Positions 34,228-42,384 of a DNA stretch of 64,000 nucleotides are shown here, piece after piece. The notes beneath the pieces are model-generated. The model saw only the letters and a program-made list of their open reading frames with translations. It ran no database searches and was not told where the DNA came from. Made by a program: the position numbers and the translations under genes. Each line of letters opens with the position of its first letter. Within the stretch, counting starts at the first letter, position 1. Source of the DNA: Streptomyces sp. MA5143a (GTDB lineage Bacteria > Actinomycetota > Actinomycetes > Streptomycetales > Streptomycetaceae); assembly GCF_900290235.1 (NCBI RefSeq), contig NZ_OLMK01000126.1, positions 1 through 64,000 of the forward strand. The letters run 5' to 3'.

Positions 34228-34438
34228 GGTGAACAGTCGGCGACGCCCTCGGGAATCCGGGTCGAGTGGCGTGCGTGAACCTGTGATCTCTGTCTCTTAC
34301 TTGTGAGTCGTCTTCCGTGAACCGTGGGGTTCATGTGACCACTTGTGCGACCCTGATCGTTTTCGTGCCTCAGGGCCAAACCCCTCCCCACCACGTCGAC
34401 TTGTCCTTCCGTCGGCGTACATCACGGAAAGTCCCCCC

Positions 34439-35818
34439 ATGACTGACAGAACCGAGGCCGTGCCCCCGCCCGCCTTCACCCCGGGTGGTCACCACCGGCA
34501 CCGCAAGCCGAAGCAGCTCGGCGCGGGTGCCCGCCGAGCCCTGGTCCTCGCCATGGCCGTGCCCGTCGCGTCGGCGGCGCTCGCCGGGCCCTCGGCCTTC
34601 GCCGCCAACGGGAACACCACCGCGACGGCTCCCGACAGGGCCCCGGACGGTAAGGACGACCTGAGCCCCGCCGACCAGGCGATCGCCGCCAACCTCGAGA
34701 CCCGCGTCAACGACCCGCGCCTGGGCAGCAACGTCAGCGGCGTGGTGCTGGACGCCGAGTCGAACGACGTCATCTGGGGCCACAACGCCGCGACCGCGCT
34801 GATGCCGGCGTCCAACACCAAGCTCGCCACCGCGACCGCCGCCCTGACCGTCCTCGGCCCGAACCACCAGTTCAAGACGAAGGTCGTCTACGGCGACGGC
34901 ACCCTCACCCTCGTCGGTGGCGGTGACCGCACCCTGACCAGCGCGGACCTCGGCGACATGGCCAAGGACGCGGTGGCCGGGCTGAAGGCGGCGGGCCTGA
35001 CCACCGTGAAGGTCGCGGTGGACGACAGCCTCTTCCCCGAACCGACCCTGGCCAACGGCTGGAAGGCCGACTACTTCCCCGGGGACGTCGCCCCGGTCCG
35101 CGCCCTCGTCGTGGACGGACACGCCGTCGACGACACCTCGATCGACGCCGGACAGGTCTTCGCCAGGCAACTCGCCGCCGACGGCATCACCGTGGACGGC
35201 GACGTCACCCGCCGGACGGCGGACATCACCGACGTTCCCGTGTCGCGGCACAGGTCCGCCAAGCTGTCGGACATCGTCCACCGCATGATCAAGGTCAGCG
35301 ACAACAACATCGCCGAGACCCTGCTGCGGATGACCGCGCTGGGCGCCGGGCAGCCCGCCACGTTCGAGGGCGGCACGACGGTCGTGCGCGACGTGCTGAG
35401 CCGGCGGTACGGAGTGTCGCTGGAGAACTTCCAGATGTACGACGGGAGCGGCCTCTCCCGTGCCAACCGCATCCCGGCCCGGACCCTGGCGGAGATCCTC
35501 GACCTGCTGACGGAGAAGCGCTACGAGCACCGCCTGAGCTCGATCCGCGACGGCCTCCCCGTCGCGGGCGAGGCCGGCAGCACGCTCGGCCCGGAGTGGG
35601 GCCGCTTCGACGACGCGAACTCCAAGTGCGCCGTCGGCAAGGTGTACGCGAAGACCGGCACCCTCACCGGCGCCATCGCCCTGAGCGGCCTGACGCAGGG
35701 CAAGGACGGCCGGTGGAAGGTGTTCTCCTTCGTGGAGAACGACTCCACGGCCAGTGGCAGCGCCATCAAGGACGCGATGGACGGCCTCGCCGCGACCGTG
35801 AACGGCTGCTGGGCATAA
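34439..35818 (+). CDS. D-alanyl-D-alanine carboxypeptidase/endopeptidase (S13, PBP4-type)
   Basis: 459 residues from ATG 34439. It has a long N-terminal region with a hydrophobic export segment (ALVLAMAVPVASAALAGPSA) and a serine penicillin-binding fold. The three active-site motifs are visible: SxxK in LMPASNTKLATATA, SxN in MIKVSDNNIAETLLRM, and KTG in GKVYAKTGTLTGAIA. It trims or cleaves peptidoglycan cross-bridges outside the membrane. Length is normal for actinobacterial DacB. It is divergent from the ECF sigma operon with about 210 bases between, so sigma control is possible but unproven. Confidence 0.92.
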   Translation: MTDRTEAVPPPAFTPGGHHRHRKPKQLGAGARRALVLAMAVPVASAALAGPSAFAANGNTTATAPDRAPDGKDDLSPADQAIAANLETRVNDPRLGSNVSGVVLDAESNDVIWGHNAATALMPASNTKLATATAALTVLGPNHQFKTKVVYGDGTLTLVGGGDRTLTSADLGDMAKDAVAGLKAAGLTTVKVAVDDSLFPEPTLANGWKADYFPGDVAPVRALVVDGHAVDDTSIDAGQVFARQLAADGITVDGDVTRRTADITDVPVSRHRSAKLSDIVHRMIKVSDNNIAETLLRMTALGAGQPATFEGGTTVVRDVLSRRYGVSLENFQMYDGSGLSRANRIPARTLAEILDLLTEKRYEHRLSSIRDGLPVAGEAGSTLGPEWGRFDDANSKCAVGKVYAKTGTLTGAIALSGLTQGKDGRWKVFSFVENDSTASGSAIKDAMDGLAATVNGCWA

Positions 35819-35841
35819 CAGCTGCTGGACCTGACGCGAAC

Positions 35842-35874
35842 GTGTGCCCCGGGTGCGGATGCCCCGGGGCACAC
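35842..35874 (+). terminator. Hairpin terminator after dacB
   Basis: GTGTGCCCCGGG (35842-35853) and its exact complement (35863-35874), 9-nt loop, 24 bases past the stop codon. Confidence 0.8.
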
Positions 35875-35947
35875 GATCAGACGGCGCTGACGCGGCCGGG
35901 CCCGCGGACCGACACGCATGATCACCGAGCGCTGCCGCGCCGGGAGC

Positions 35948-36003
35948 GGACCGGCGGACCGGCGGACCGGCGGACCGGCGGACCGGCGGACCGGCGGACC
36001 GGC
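35948..36003. repeat. 8-bp tandem repeat, seven perfect copies
   Basis: GGACCGGC is repeated seven times without change over 56 bases, between dacB and the response regulator gene. It is not in a supported coding frame. This is a candidate variable-number repeat. Confidence 0.95.
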
Positions 36004-36156
36004 CTGAAACGGTGTACATCAGCGTTCGGTGTGTGCCTGTGCGGCGGCTGTCGATAATGGGGGTGCCCATGCCTGCGGCGCTCGCCGTGTCCTGGCCGGG
36101 GTCGGCTCGTGTGTCGGTCGTCGAGGGCTTCGCGGCCGACTGAGGGGGGTGGCAGG

Positions 36157-36822
36157 GTGATTCGAGTGCTCTTGGCCGATGACGAGGCGTTGATCCGCGC
36201 CGGGATCCGGTTCGTGCTCGAAGCCGCCGGGGACATCGAGATCGTGGCCGAGGCGGACAACGGTGCCGGCGCCGTCGAGCTCGCTCGCACCCACCTCGTC
36301 GACGTCGCCCTGCTGGACATTCGTATGCCCGGCGTCGACGGGCTGGCCGCGGCCGCCGAGATGAGACGGGTGGCACCGCGGACGCACGTGGTCATGTTGA
36401 CCACCTTCGGCGAGGAGGACTACGTCACCCGGGCGCTGCGCTGCGGCGCCGCGGGGTTCCTGCTGAAGGACACCCCGCCCGACGACCTGATCCGGGCCGT
36501 CCGGGTGGCGGCCGCCGGCGAGCCCATCCTCTCCCCCCGGGTCACCAGGCAGCTGATCGAACGTCACGTCAACCGTGACCTGAGCCAGGTCGACGAGGCG
36601 CGGCGCCGTGTCTCGGCCCTCACCGACCGCGAGCGCGACGTGCTGTCCCTGCTCCATGAGGGCTCGTCCAACGCCGAGATCGCCAAGGAACTGCTGATCA
36701 GCGAGGGCACCGCCAAGGCTCACGTCAGCCGCATCCTCTCCGCCCTCGGCTGCACCAACCGGGTCCAGGCGGCGATCCTGGCGCACGACGCCGGGGTCCT
36801 TCCGCCGGGCAGCCGTCCCTGA
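36157..36822 (+). CDS. NarL/LuxR-type response regulator
   Basis: The start is GTG 36157 with a GAGGGGGGTGGCAGG ribosome tract; 221 residues. The receiver domain has the acidic pair in VLLADDEALIRAGIRF, the phospho-Asp in VDVALLDIRMPGVDG and Lys in GFLLKDTPPDDL. The C-terminal LuxR HTH has LTDRERDVLSLLHEGSSNAE then EGTAKAHVSRILSALGCTN. It is complete, unlike the two damaged regulators elsewhere in the window. It converges on a histidine kinase gene 44 bases away on the other strand, the likely partner. Confidence 0.92.
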   Translation: MIRVLLADDEALIRAGIRFVLEAAGDIEIVAEADNGAGAVELARTHLVDVALLDIRMPGVDGLAAAAEMRRVAPRTHVVMLTTFGEEDYVTRALRCGAAGFLLKDTPPDDLIRAVRVAAAGEPILSPRVTRQLIERHVNRDLSQVDEARRRVSALTDRERDVLSLLHEGSSNAEIAKELLISEGTAKAHVSRILSALGCTNRVQAAILAHDAGVLPPGSRP

Positions 36823-36866
36823 TCCGAGCTGCCCGAGCCGATCCTCTCGCGCGCCCTGCCCCTGTG

Positions 36867-38180
36867 TCACCGGTCTTCGGAGCCGGTCCGGGAGGCGGGC
36901 GTCTGCCGGTCGGGGCGGGTGGATGGATCCGTGGTCGGGCTCGTCGGGCCCGGGCTTCCCCGGCGCAGGGGCAGCTCGGCGGTGACGACGTGGTCGCCGG
37001 TCCGCGGGTCCGTGCCGGCGGTGAAGTCGCCGCCCGCCAGGTGGGCTCGCTCGCGCAGGCCGGCCAGTCCCAGGCCGCTGCTGGGCGGCGGGACGGTGGG
37101 CGGGCGTGCGGCGTTGCGTACGTGGATGGTGAGTTTGTCGGCGTCGACGGTGACGGTCAGCCGCGTGGGCGCGCCGGGGGCGTGCTTGTGGACGTTGGTG
37201 AGGGATTCGCGCACGATGCGGTTCACCGCTCGGCGGACGCCGGCGTCGGCGTCGGTGAGGTCGTCGCCGCTCCAGGACAGGGTGAGGGGCAGGCCCGCGT
37301 GCCGGGCCTCGGTGACCAGGTCGCCGACATCCTCGCGCGTGCCGACCACCCGTTCGGTGCCGTCGAGGCGTTCGGCTCCGTCGAGGCGCAGGATGCCCAG
37401 CACGGTGCGGAGTTCGTCGAGTGCGGTCCGGGAGGTGGTGCGCAGCAGGTCGGCCTGCTCGTTGATCTCCGGGGCCGTGGTGCGGGTGCGCAGCTCCAGG
37501 GCCCCGGCGTACAGGACGATCAGGCTGAGCCGGTGCCCGAGCAGATCGTGCATCTCGCCGGCGATGCGCGCCCTCTCCTGCATGCGTGCCTGCGACTCGC
37601 CGAGCAGGTTGGCGCGTTCCAGCAGGGCGTTGCGTTCCCGAAGGGCGTCCATGGCCCGGATCCGCTCACCCTGGAGCATGCCGATGGCGCCCGGCAGCAC
37701 CACCACCAGCACGGCGGGGGCCAGGGTGAGGGCGACATCCGCCGGGGCGGCCTTCCACCCGACGCCCCGCTCGACGAAGTCGGCCGCGGACTGCACGGCG
37801 GCGCAGAGCGTCAGGGCGGCCACGGCGCGGCGGGTTTCCGGCACCTGGCGGCCCACCGCGTAGGCGAGCATCACGGTCACCGGCCAGAGGAAGGCCGCCA
37901 GGGACGTGCTCGGCCAGATCAACGGCGCTGTCGCGATGCCGGTCCCCACCAGCAGCGAGGCGATCGGCCGGGTGAACCGGCAGAGCAGGGCGACCGCGGC
38001 GGCCAGCAGACAGATCGCCATGGCGGGCTGCCCGGCCACATTGATGACGCCGGTGACGATCGCCGTGACGGGCGCGCACAACCACCACGCCAGCAGCAAC
38101 CTGCCCTGTCGTGCCTGGTACCGCCAGGCCGTCGTCGCCTCGGCGGTGACGACCTCGGCGAGTCTCGCCCAACGGGCCAC
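36867..38180 (-). CDS. NarL-type sensor histidine kinase
   Basis: The start is GTG 38180 with GGAGGCGCC upstream; 437 residues. The open frame continues far upstream but only as antisense shadow. About six membrane spans fill residues 25-195 (LLLAWWLCAPVTAIVTGVIN through VALTLAPAVLVVVLPGAIGM), then a coiled linker, the HisKA_3 phospho-His block (ARIAGEMHDLLGHRLSLIVL) and HATPase_c with RIVRESLTNVHKHAPGAP and GLGLAGLRERAHLAGGD. The C-terminal 40 residues are Pro/Thr-rich. Probable partner: the convergent response regulator at 36157-36822. Confidence 0.9.
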   Translation of the reverse strand: MARWARLAEVVTAEATTAWRYQARQGRLLLAWWLCAPVTAIVTGVINVAGQPAMAICLLAAAVALLCRFTRPIASLLVGTGIATAPLIWPSTSLAAFLWPVTVMLAYAVGRQVPETRRAVAALTLCAAVQSAADFVERGVGWKAAPADVALTLAPAVLVVVLPGAIGMLQGERIRAMDALRERNALLERANLLGESQARMQERARIAGEMHDLLGHRLSLIVLYAGALELRTRTTAPEINEQADLLRTTSRTALDELRTVLGILRLDGAERLDGTERVVGTREDVGDLVTEARHAGLPLTLSWSGDDLTDADAGVRRAVNRIVRESLTNVHKHAPGAPTRLTVTVDADKLTIHVRNAARPPTVPPPSSGLGLAGLRERAHLAGGDFTAGTDPRTGDHVVTAELPLRRGSPGPTSPTTDPSTRPDRQTPASRTGSEDR

Positions 38181-38422
38181 GGCGCCTCCACGACGACGGT
38201 GGTGGTGGCCGGCGGGCCGGGCTGCCGCCCGCCCCGTGAGCGCGGCCGTACCCGGGCCACCCGGACCGGGGTACCGGCCACAGCGGTGCGGCGGTGACGA
38301 CCGGTCGCCCGTGGCCGGCGCCGAGCGTACCCGAGCACAGGATCCGTGGTCACCGTGTCCGGTCCCGGCCGGGAGCCGGCCTCGTTCGGGCGAAGGGTGG
38401 GCCTGCCCTGGCACGCCGGGTC

Positions 38423-39694
38423 TCACCGGACGAACTTCGCCAGTCTGGTGGTGCTGTTGAGCAGGTACTCCAGCGGTCCGCGGCGGAAGAAGCGCGACCA
38501 GACGGTGGCGAACAGGATGGACCCGGCGATGAACCCGAGCAGCGGCACAAAGGTGGTGCCGGCGGTTCCGTCGGGCAGCATGGCGTAGGCGGCGACGTGG
38601 GCGACGTAGAGCGTCAGGGACATGGTGCCCACGGCGATGAGCGGGCTCGCCAGCCGGCGCAGCCAGGTCAGCCGGGCCATGGCCACGGTCGCGCAGACGA
38701 GCACGGTGATCGCCACGCCGAGGCCGCCGATGATCTCGAAGGTCGTACCGCTGTGCGGCTCGGCTCCCAGCAGCGACACGACCATGTTCGCGCTGTCCGT
38801 CACCTTGCTGTTGATGTAGTCGAAGGCCGGCGATCCCGGTCGCAGGGACTCGATGGAGTTCGGATCCAGGTTCGCGAAGGCTTCCTTCAGAGCGGCCCTG
38901 TCCGCCTGAATGGGCGGGTACAGCCTTGCCGTCAGCCAGGCGGTGCCGTATCCGAGCGCCATCAGCGCGGGGCCGAGCGCGGCCAGCCGCCGTTGCACCA
39001 CGCCGGCGGCCAGGTCGAGCCGGGCCAGAGCCATGCCGGCGATCACGAACGGCATCCAGGTGATCGCGGGGTAGTAACCGTCGAGCAGCAGGCCCAGCAG
39101 TCCGTCGCCGCCGAGCCGGGCGATCGGGTCGTACGCGTCGATGCTCTTCGCCGTCGACTCCCCCAGCAGCCACTTCAGGCCGAACGCCGCCTGCGGCCCG
39201 ACGACCGCGAGCACGGCCGCGATGATCGCGAGGGTCCTGGCCCGCAGTCGTATCAGGGGCAGTGCCAGCAGGAAGTACACCCCGTAGAAGGCGAGAATCA
39301 CCAGGATGCCGGTCTTGAGCATCGTCAGCACGGTGCCCAGTACCAGCAGGACCAGGGCACGGATCACGATCCGGGCCCTCGCCCGCCGGCCGGCCAGGCC
39401 GGTCTTCGGCTCCCGACGGCCGGCGATCAGCATCAGCGAGAACCCGGCGAGGGTGGCGAACAGGATCGACGACCGGCCCTCGGTCAGTTCCAGCAGCCGG
39501 CCGGCGAAGCCACCCACGTCCTCGGCAGGTGGGGCGACGTGTACGGCGAACATGCCGAACACCGCCAGCGCGCGGGCCAGGTCCACCCCGACCAACCGCC
39601 CCACCGACGACGGCTGCTCGCCCCCGTCCACGGGCCCAACCGGTGCCGTCCGCGGCGGAGGTGACGCTTCGTGTGAGATCTCTGTCCGGGTCAT
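38423..39694 (-). CDS. DUF418/DUF1624-type multi-span membrane protein (copy 1)
   Basis: 423 residues from ATG 39694. The N-terminal heparan-acetyltransferase-like motif is VGVDLARALAVFGMFAVHVA, followed by TLAGFSLMLIAGRREPKTGL and about ten spans. The C-terminal DUF418 block is GTMSLTLYVAHVAAYAMLPD then SRFFRRGPLEYLLN. The family is thought to transfer acyl groups or transport envelope compounds, without firm proof. A paralogue with the same layout is encoded at 55636-57006. It lies between a histidine kinase and a truncated response regulator gene. Confidence 0.85.
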   Translation of the reverse strand: MTRTEISHEASPPPRTAPVGPVDGGEQPSSVGRLVGVDLARALAVFGMFAVHVAPPAEDVGGFAGRLLELTEGRSSILFATLAGFSLMLIAGRREPKTGLAGRRARARIVIRALVLLVLGTVLTMLKTGILVILAFYGVYFLLALPLIRLRARTLAIIAAVLAVVGPQAAFGLKWLLGESTAKSIDAYDPIARLGGDGLLGLLLDGYYPAITWMPFVIAGMALARLDLAAGVVQRRLAALGPALMALGYGTAWLTARLYPPIQADRAALKEAFANLDPNSIESLRPGSPAFDYINSKVTDSANMVVSLLGAEPHSGTTFEIIGGLGVAITVLVCATVAMARLTWLRRLASPLIAVGTMSLTLYVAHVAAYAMLPDGTAGTTFVPLLGFIAGSILFATVWSRFFRRGPLEYLLNSTTRLAKFVR

Positions 39695-39875
39695 GCTCCC
39701 AACGTCGCCGCGCCGGGCACCCGGACGCCTCTGCCGAGCTTCCGGACCGCCCTGGCCGAATGGCGGAGGACGCCGAGCCGATCGGCCATCGGCGAGAACG
39801 ACTCCGGTGCCCGGCGGGCACCGGGAAACGCCTGTGCCGTGTCGTCGACGTGGGTCCGGGTCCGGTCGGTCCGTC

Positions 39876-40360
39876 TCAGGTCACGCCGAGGAAGCGGAGG
39901 ACGGCCAGTACCCGGCGGTGGTCCGCGGCGGCCTTCGGCAGGTCGAGCTTGGCCAGGATGCTGTTGATGTGCTTGGCCACCGCGCTCTCACTGACCACGA
40001 GCCGCGCGGCGATTCCGGCGTTGGACCGTCCGCCCGCCATCAGCTCCAGGACCTCGCGTTCCCGTGGGGTGAGCCGGTCCAGCGGGTCGCTGTGGCGGCG
40101 TACCAGCAGCTGGGAGACGACCTGCGGGTCCAGTACGGTGCCGCCCTCGGCCACCTGCCGCAGTGTGTCGGCGAACTCCTCGACGTCCGCGACGCGTTGC
40201 TTGAGCAGGTAGCCGATCCCCGCCGTGTGGGCGGACAGCAGATCGGCCGCGTACCGCTCCTCCACGTACTGCGAGAGCAGCAGGACCGCCGTGCCGGGCC
40301 ACTGCTGCCTGATGACCAGCGCGGCGCGCACCCCCTCGTCCAGCGCGGCGTCCTGGCTGC
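39876..40360 (-). pseudogene. LuxR-type response regulator lacking its N-terminal receiver half
   Basis: From about 40360 the minus strand reads DEGVRAALVIRQQWPGTAVL, LLSQYVEERYAADLLSAH and GIGYLLKQRVADVEEFADTL. A complete LuxR HTH follows (LTPREREVLELMAGGRSNAG, then SAVAKHINSILAKLDLPKAA) to the stop at 39876. The first 55-60 residues, with the acidic pocket and phospho-Asp, are absent. The sequence upstream is part of another truncated gene on the opposite strand. The frame stays open to 40529, but that extension is not regulator-like. Confidence 0.75.
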
Positions 40361-40379
40361 CCACAGCGACCCTCGCCTC

Positions 40380-40653
40380 GAACTGGCGTACGGTGTGGAT
40401 CGGTCTGGACGCCGCGGAGGCCGTGGCTCTGATCACCACGGGGCTGCTGTCCGTACGAGGCCACCGCCTGCACACGCTCACGGCCACGGTCGCCGCCACG
40501 CTGCTGGTGGTCGACGCCTGGTTCGACACGATGACGGCGGCACCGGGCGCGGATCAGGTCTCGGCGGCGGCGATGGCGCTCGGCGCGGAGCTGCCGCTGG
40601 CGGCGGTGTGCGCCGTACTGGCGGCAAGGGGGCACGGCCGCCCCGCGGACTGA
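40380..40653 (+). pseudogene. C-terminal fragment of a multi-span membrane protein
   Basis: The plus strand from about 40380 reads VWIGLDAAEAVALITTGLLS, VRGHRLHTLTATVAATLLVV, DAWFDTMTAAPGADQVS and ELPLAAVCAVLAARG, ending at 40653. This is the hydrophobic C-terminal portion of a small Streptomyces membrane protein type; the N-terminal spans and start are gone. It sits head to head with the truncated response regulator, so both lost their 5' ends at one junction near 40345-40385. Confidence 0.55.
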
Positions 40654-41081
40654 CCGCTTCCCTGGCCGCTTCCCTGGCCGCCTCCGCGTGGCACAGCTCC
40701 GGCCGGCCCCGGTGGTTCACGCAGGGAGCGGCGGCGGCGCACTCCTCGTACGGACAGACGGACCAGCCACCAGGCGGCGAGCAGCCCTCCGGCCGGGGCG
40801 GTCACGCGCAGCAGCCACGCAGCGGGCCCCGCGGGCAGGGAGGCGGCGAGTGCGCTCGTCGCTCCCACGGCGAGGGCCCAGGAGGTCGCCGTCAGCAGTG
40901 AGAGGGCCACGGCCACGGGGACTCCGCCCAGCCCCCAGGGGCTGAGATCCACGTCGTCGTCGAAGCTGTCGGCCGTGGTGACACCCACGGCGACCAGCAG
41001 CCAGAATCCGACGGTCACGACGAGGGCCGTGGTGAGGAGGATCGTGGGCGGGGCCACCGCGGCCACGAGCAGGGTCTTCAT
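40554..41081 (-). CDS. Small membrane protein, unknown function
   Basis: The start is ATG 41081 (MKTLLVAAVAPP), with GGGGAC upstream; about 175 residues. Four hydrophobic segments: PTILLTTALVVTVGFWLLVA, VPVAVALSLLTATSWALAVG, ALAASLPAGPAAWLLRVTAP and GGLLAAWWLVRLSV. The tail after about residue 120 is Gly/Ser/Ala-rich with GQGSGQGSGQ repeats and overlaps the antisense membrane-protein fragment, so the true C-terminus may have been altered by the rearrangement. No family is recognised. Confidence 0.55.
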   Translation of the reverse strand: MKTLLVAAVAPPTILLTTALVVTVGFWLLVAVGVTTADSFDDDVDLSPWGLGGVPVAVALSLLTATSWALAVGATSALAASLPAGPAAWLLRVTAPAGGLLAAWWLVRLSVRGVRRRRSLREPPGPAGAVPRGGGQGSGQGSGQSAGRPCPLAASTAHTAASGSSAPSAIAAAET

Positions 41082-41228
41082 GTCCCCGTCCCCCTGCCTC
41101 GTCGGCCCTGCCCCCGAACCCTCCGTCGTGCTCCCCACGACCGATGATGCGGGGTCGGAGGCGATTCGCGCATTGCCGGTTTCCGGCAGAGTTCATTAGG
41201 GTCTGGATGCCGGTGTACGTACGTCAAG

Positions 41229-41283
41229 AGGTCGTCGGAGTCGTCGAGGTCATAGAAGTCGTCGAAGTTGTCGAAGTCGTCAA
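41229..41283 (+). repeat. Degenerate GTCGTCGAAG-type repeat before the PucR gene
   Basis: A run of 9- to 12-base units (GTCGTCGAGGTCATAGAAGTC and similar) just upstream of the PucR start. If translated from ATG 41207 it would give a Val/Glu repeat, but the ribosome site supports GTG 41315 instead. Confidence 0.6.
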
Positions 41284-41314
41284 GGGCTCAAGGGGCTACG
41301 GGGGGCGGGGCACA

Positions 41315-42358
41315 GTGACAGGGACCTATCTCGACGGGTACGCGCAGGTCCTCGCCGAGGTCGCCGCCACGGGGCGTCGGCTGACCCGGGACGAGCTCGA
41401 CAGACGCCGTGCCCTGGGTGAGCGGGCCGCGGAGGAGGGGCACAGCCTTCGCAGCCTCGTACGCGAACACCTCGCCGCCACCCGTGACTCCTGGCCACGC
41501 ACGCCGGACGGGGCGGACTGCGTGCTGGCCGCCGTGGAGCAGGCCGTCGACGCCTTCGCCGAAGGGTACGAGCGGGCCCAACGGCTGGCCGTTCGCGAGG
41601 AGGAGGCCGCGCGGCGGGAGTTCATCGACGACCTGCTCTACGGCCGCAGCGACCTGGGGCGCCTCGCCGAACGCGCCGAACGGTTCGGCCTCGTCCTCTC
41701 CCGTGCGCACGCCGTCGCCGTGGCCGAGGGCCCTGAGGCGTACGACGACACCGCGCCGGTCACCCGCCATGTGGAGGCCGCGCTGATAGCGAGGTTCGGC
41801 GACCGGCGCATCCTGCTCGCCACCAAGAACGGGCAGTTGGTCTGCATCGCACCCGGCGACGAGGACGACGTCCTCACCTCTTTCGCCAAGCAGGCGCACG
41901 CCGCCACGGACGGCGGCCGCGTGGCCGTCGGCCGGCCCCGGCCCGGCGCCGGCGGAGTGGTGCACTCCTACGAGGAAGCACTCAGCACGCTCGAACTCGC
42001 CGCCCGGCTGGGCCTCGACGAGCCCATGGTGCGCGCCGCCGACCTGCTCGTCTACCCCGTGCTCGCCCGCGACCGGCAGGCCATGGTCGACCTCGTGCTC
42101 AGCGTGCTCGGGCCGCTGCGGAGCGCCCGCGGCGGTGCCGAGCCGCTGTTGCGCACGCTCCAGGTGTACTTCGAGGCCGGCTGCACCGCGGCCGAGGCGG
42201 CCCGACGGCTCGCGCTCAGTGTGCGGGCCCTGACCTACCGGCTGGAGCGCATCCACCAGCTGACCGGCGCGAACCCGGCCGACCCGACGCACCGGTACAC
42301 GCTCCAGACCGCGGTCATCGGGGCGCAACTGCTGGACTGGCCCGCCCAGGAGATCTGA
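41315..42358 (+). CDS. PucR/CdaR-family transcriptional regulator
   Basis: The start is GTG 41315 after GGGGGCGGGG; 347 residues. The N-terminal region is an RsbRD-like helical domain (YLDGYAQVLAEVAATGRRLT through LRSLVREHLAATRD). A central GGDEF-like CdaR domain follows (RRILLATKNGQLVCIAPGDE). The C-terminus is the PucR helix-turn-helix: LLRTLQVYFEAGCTAAEAAR, RLALSVRALTYRLERIHQLT. Such regulators control catabolic or stress genes. It converges on the flotillin gene, 26 bases apart, and the next plus-strand gene is far away, so its target is not evident. Confidence 0.85.
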   Translation: MTGTYLDGYAQVLAEVAATGRRLTRDELDRRRALGERAAEEGHSLRSLVREHLAATRDSWPRTPDGADCVLAAVEQAVDAFAEGYERAQRLAVREEEAARREFIDDLLYGRSDLGRLAERAERFGLVLSRAHAVAVAEGPEAYDDTAPVTRHVEAALIARFGDRRILLATKNGQLVCIAPGDEDDVLTSFAKQAHAATDGGRVAVGRPRPGAGGVVHSYEEALSTLELAARLGLDEPMVRAADLLVYPVLARDRQAMVDLVLSVLGPLRSARGGAEPLLRTLQVYFEAGCTAAEAARRLALSVRALTYRLERIHQLTGANPADPTHRYTLQTAVIGAQLLDWPAQEI

Positions 42359-42384
42359 GCGGGCCTTCCCGATACGGCGTCACC

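Noticed and set aside
36867..39821. A 984-codon minus-strand frame
   Set aside because: Only the last 438 codons (kinase) make sense. The upstream part is a shifted-frame shadow of the DUF418 gene (Arg/Pro/Gly-rich, no domain).
41207..41314. Longer PucR start adding a Val/Glu repeat
   Set aside because: A good ribosome site precedes GTG 41315, and the added residues come from a low-complexity DNA repeat.
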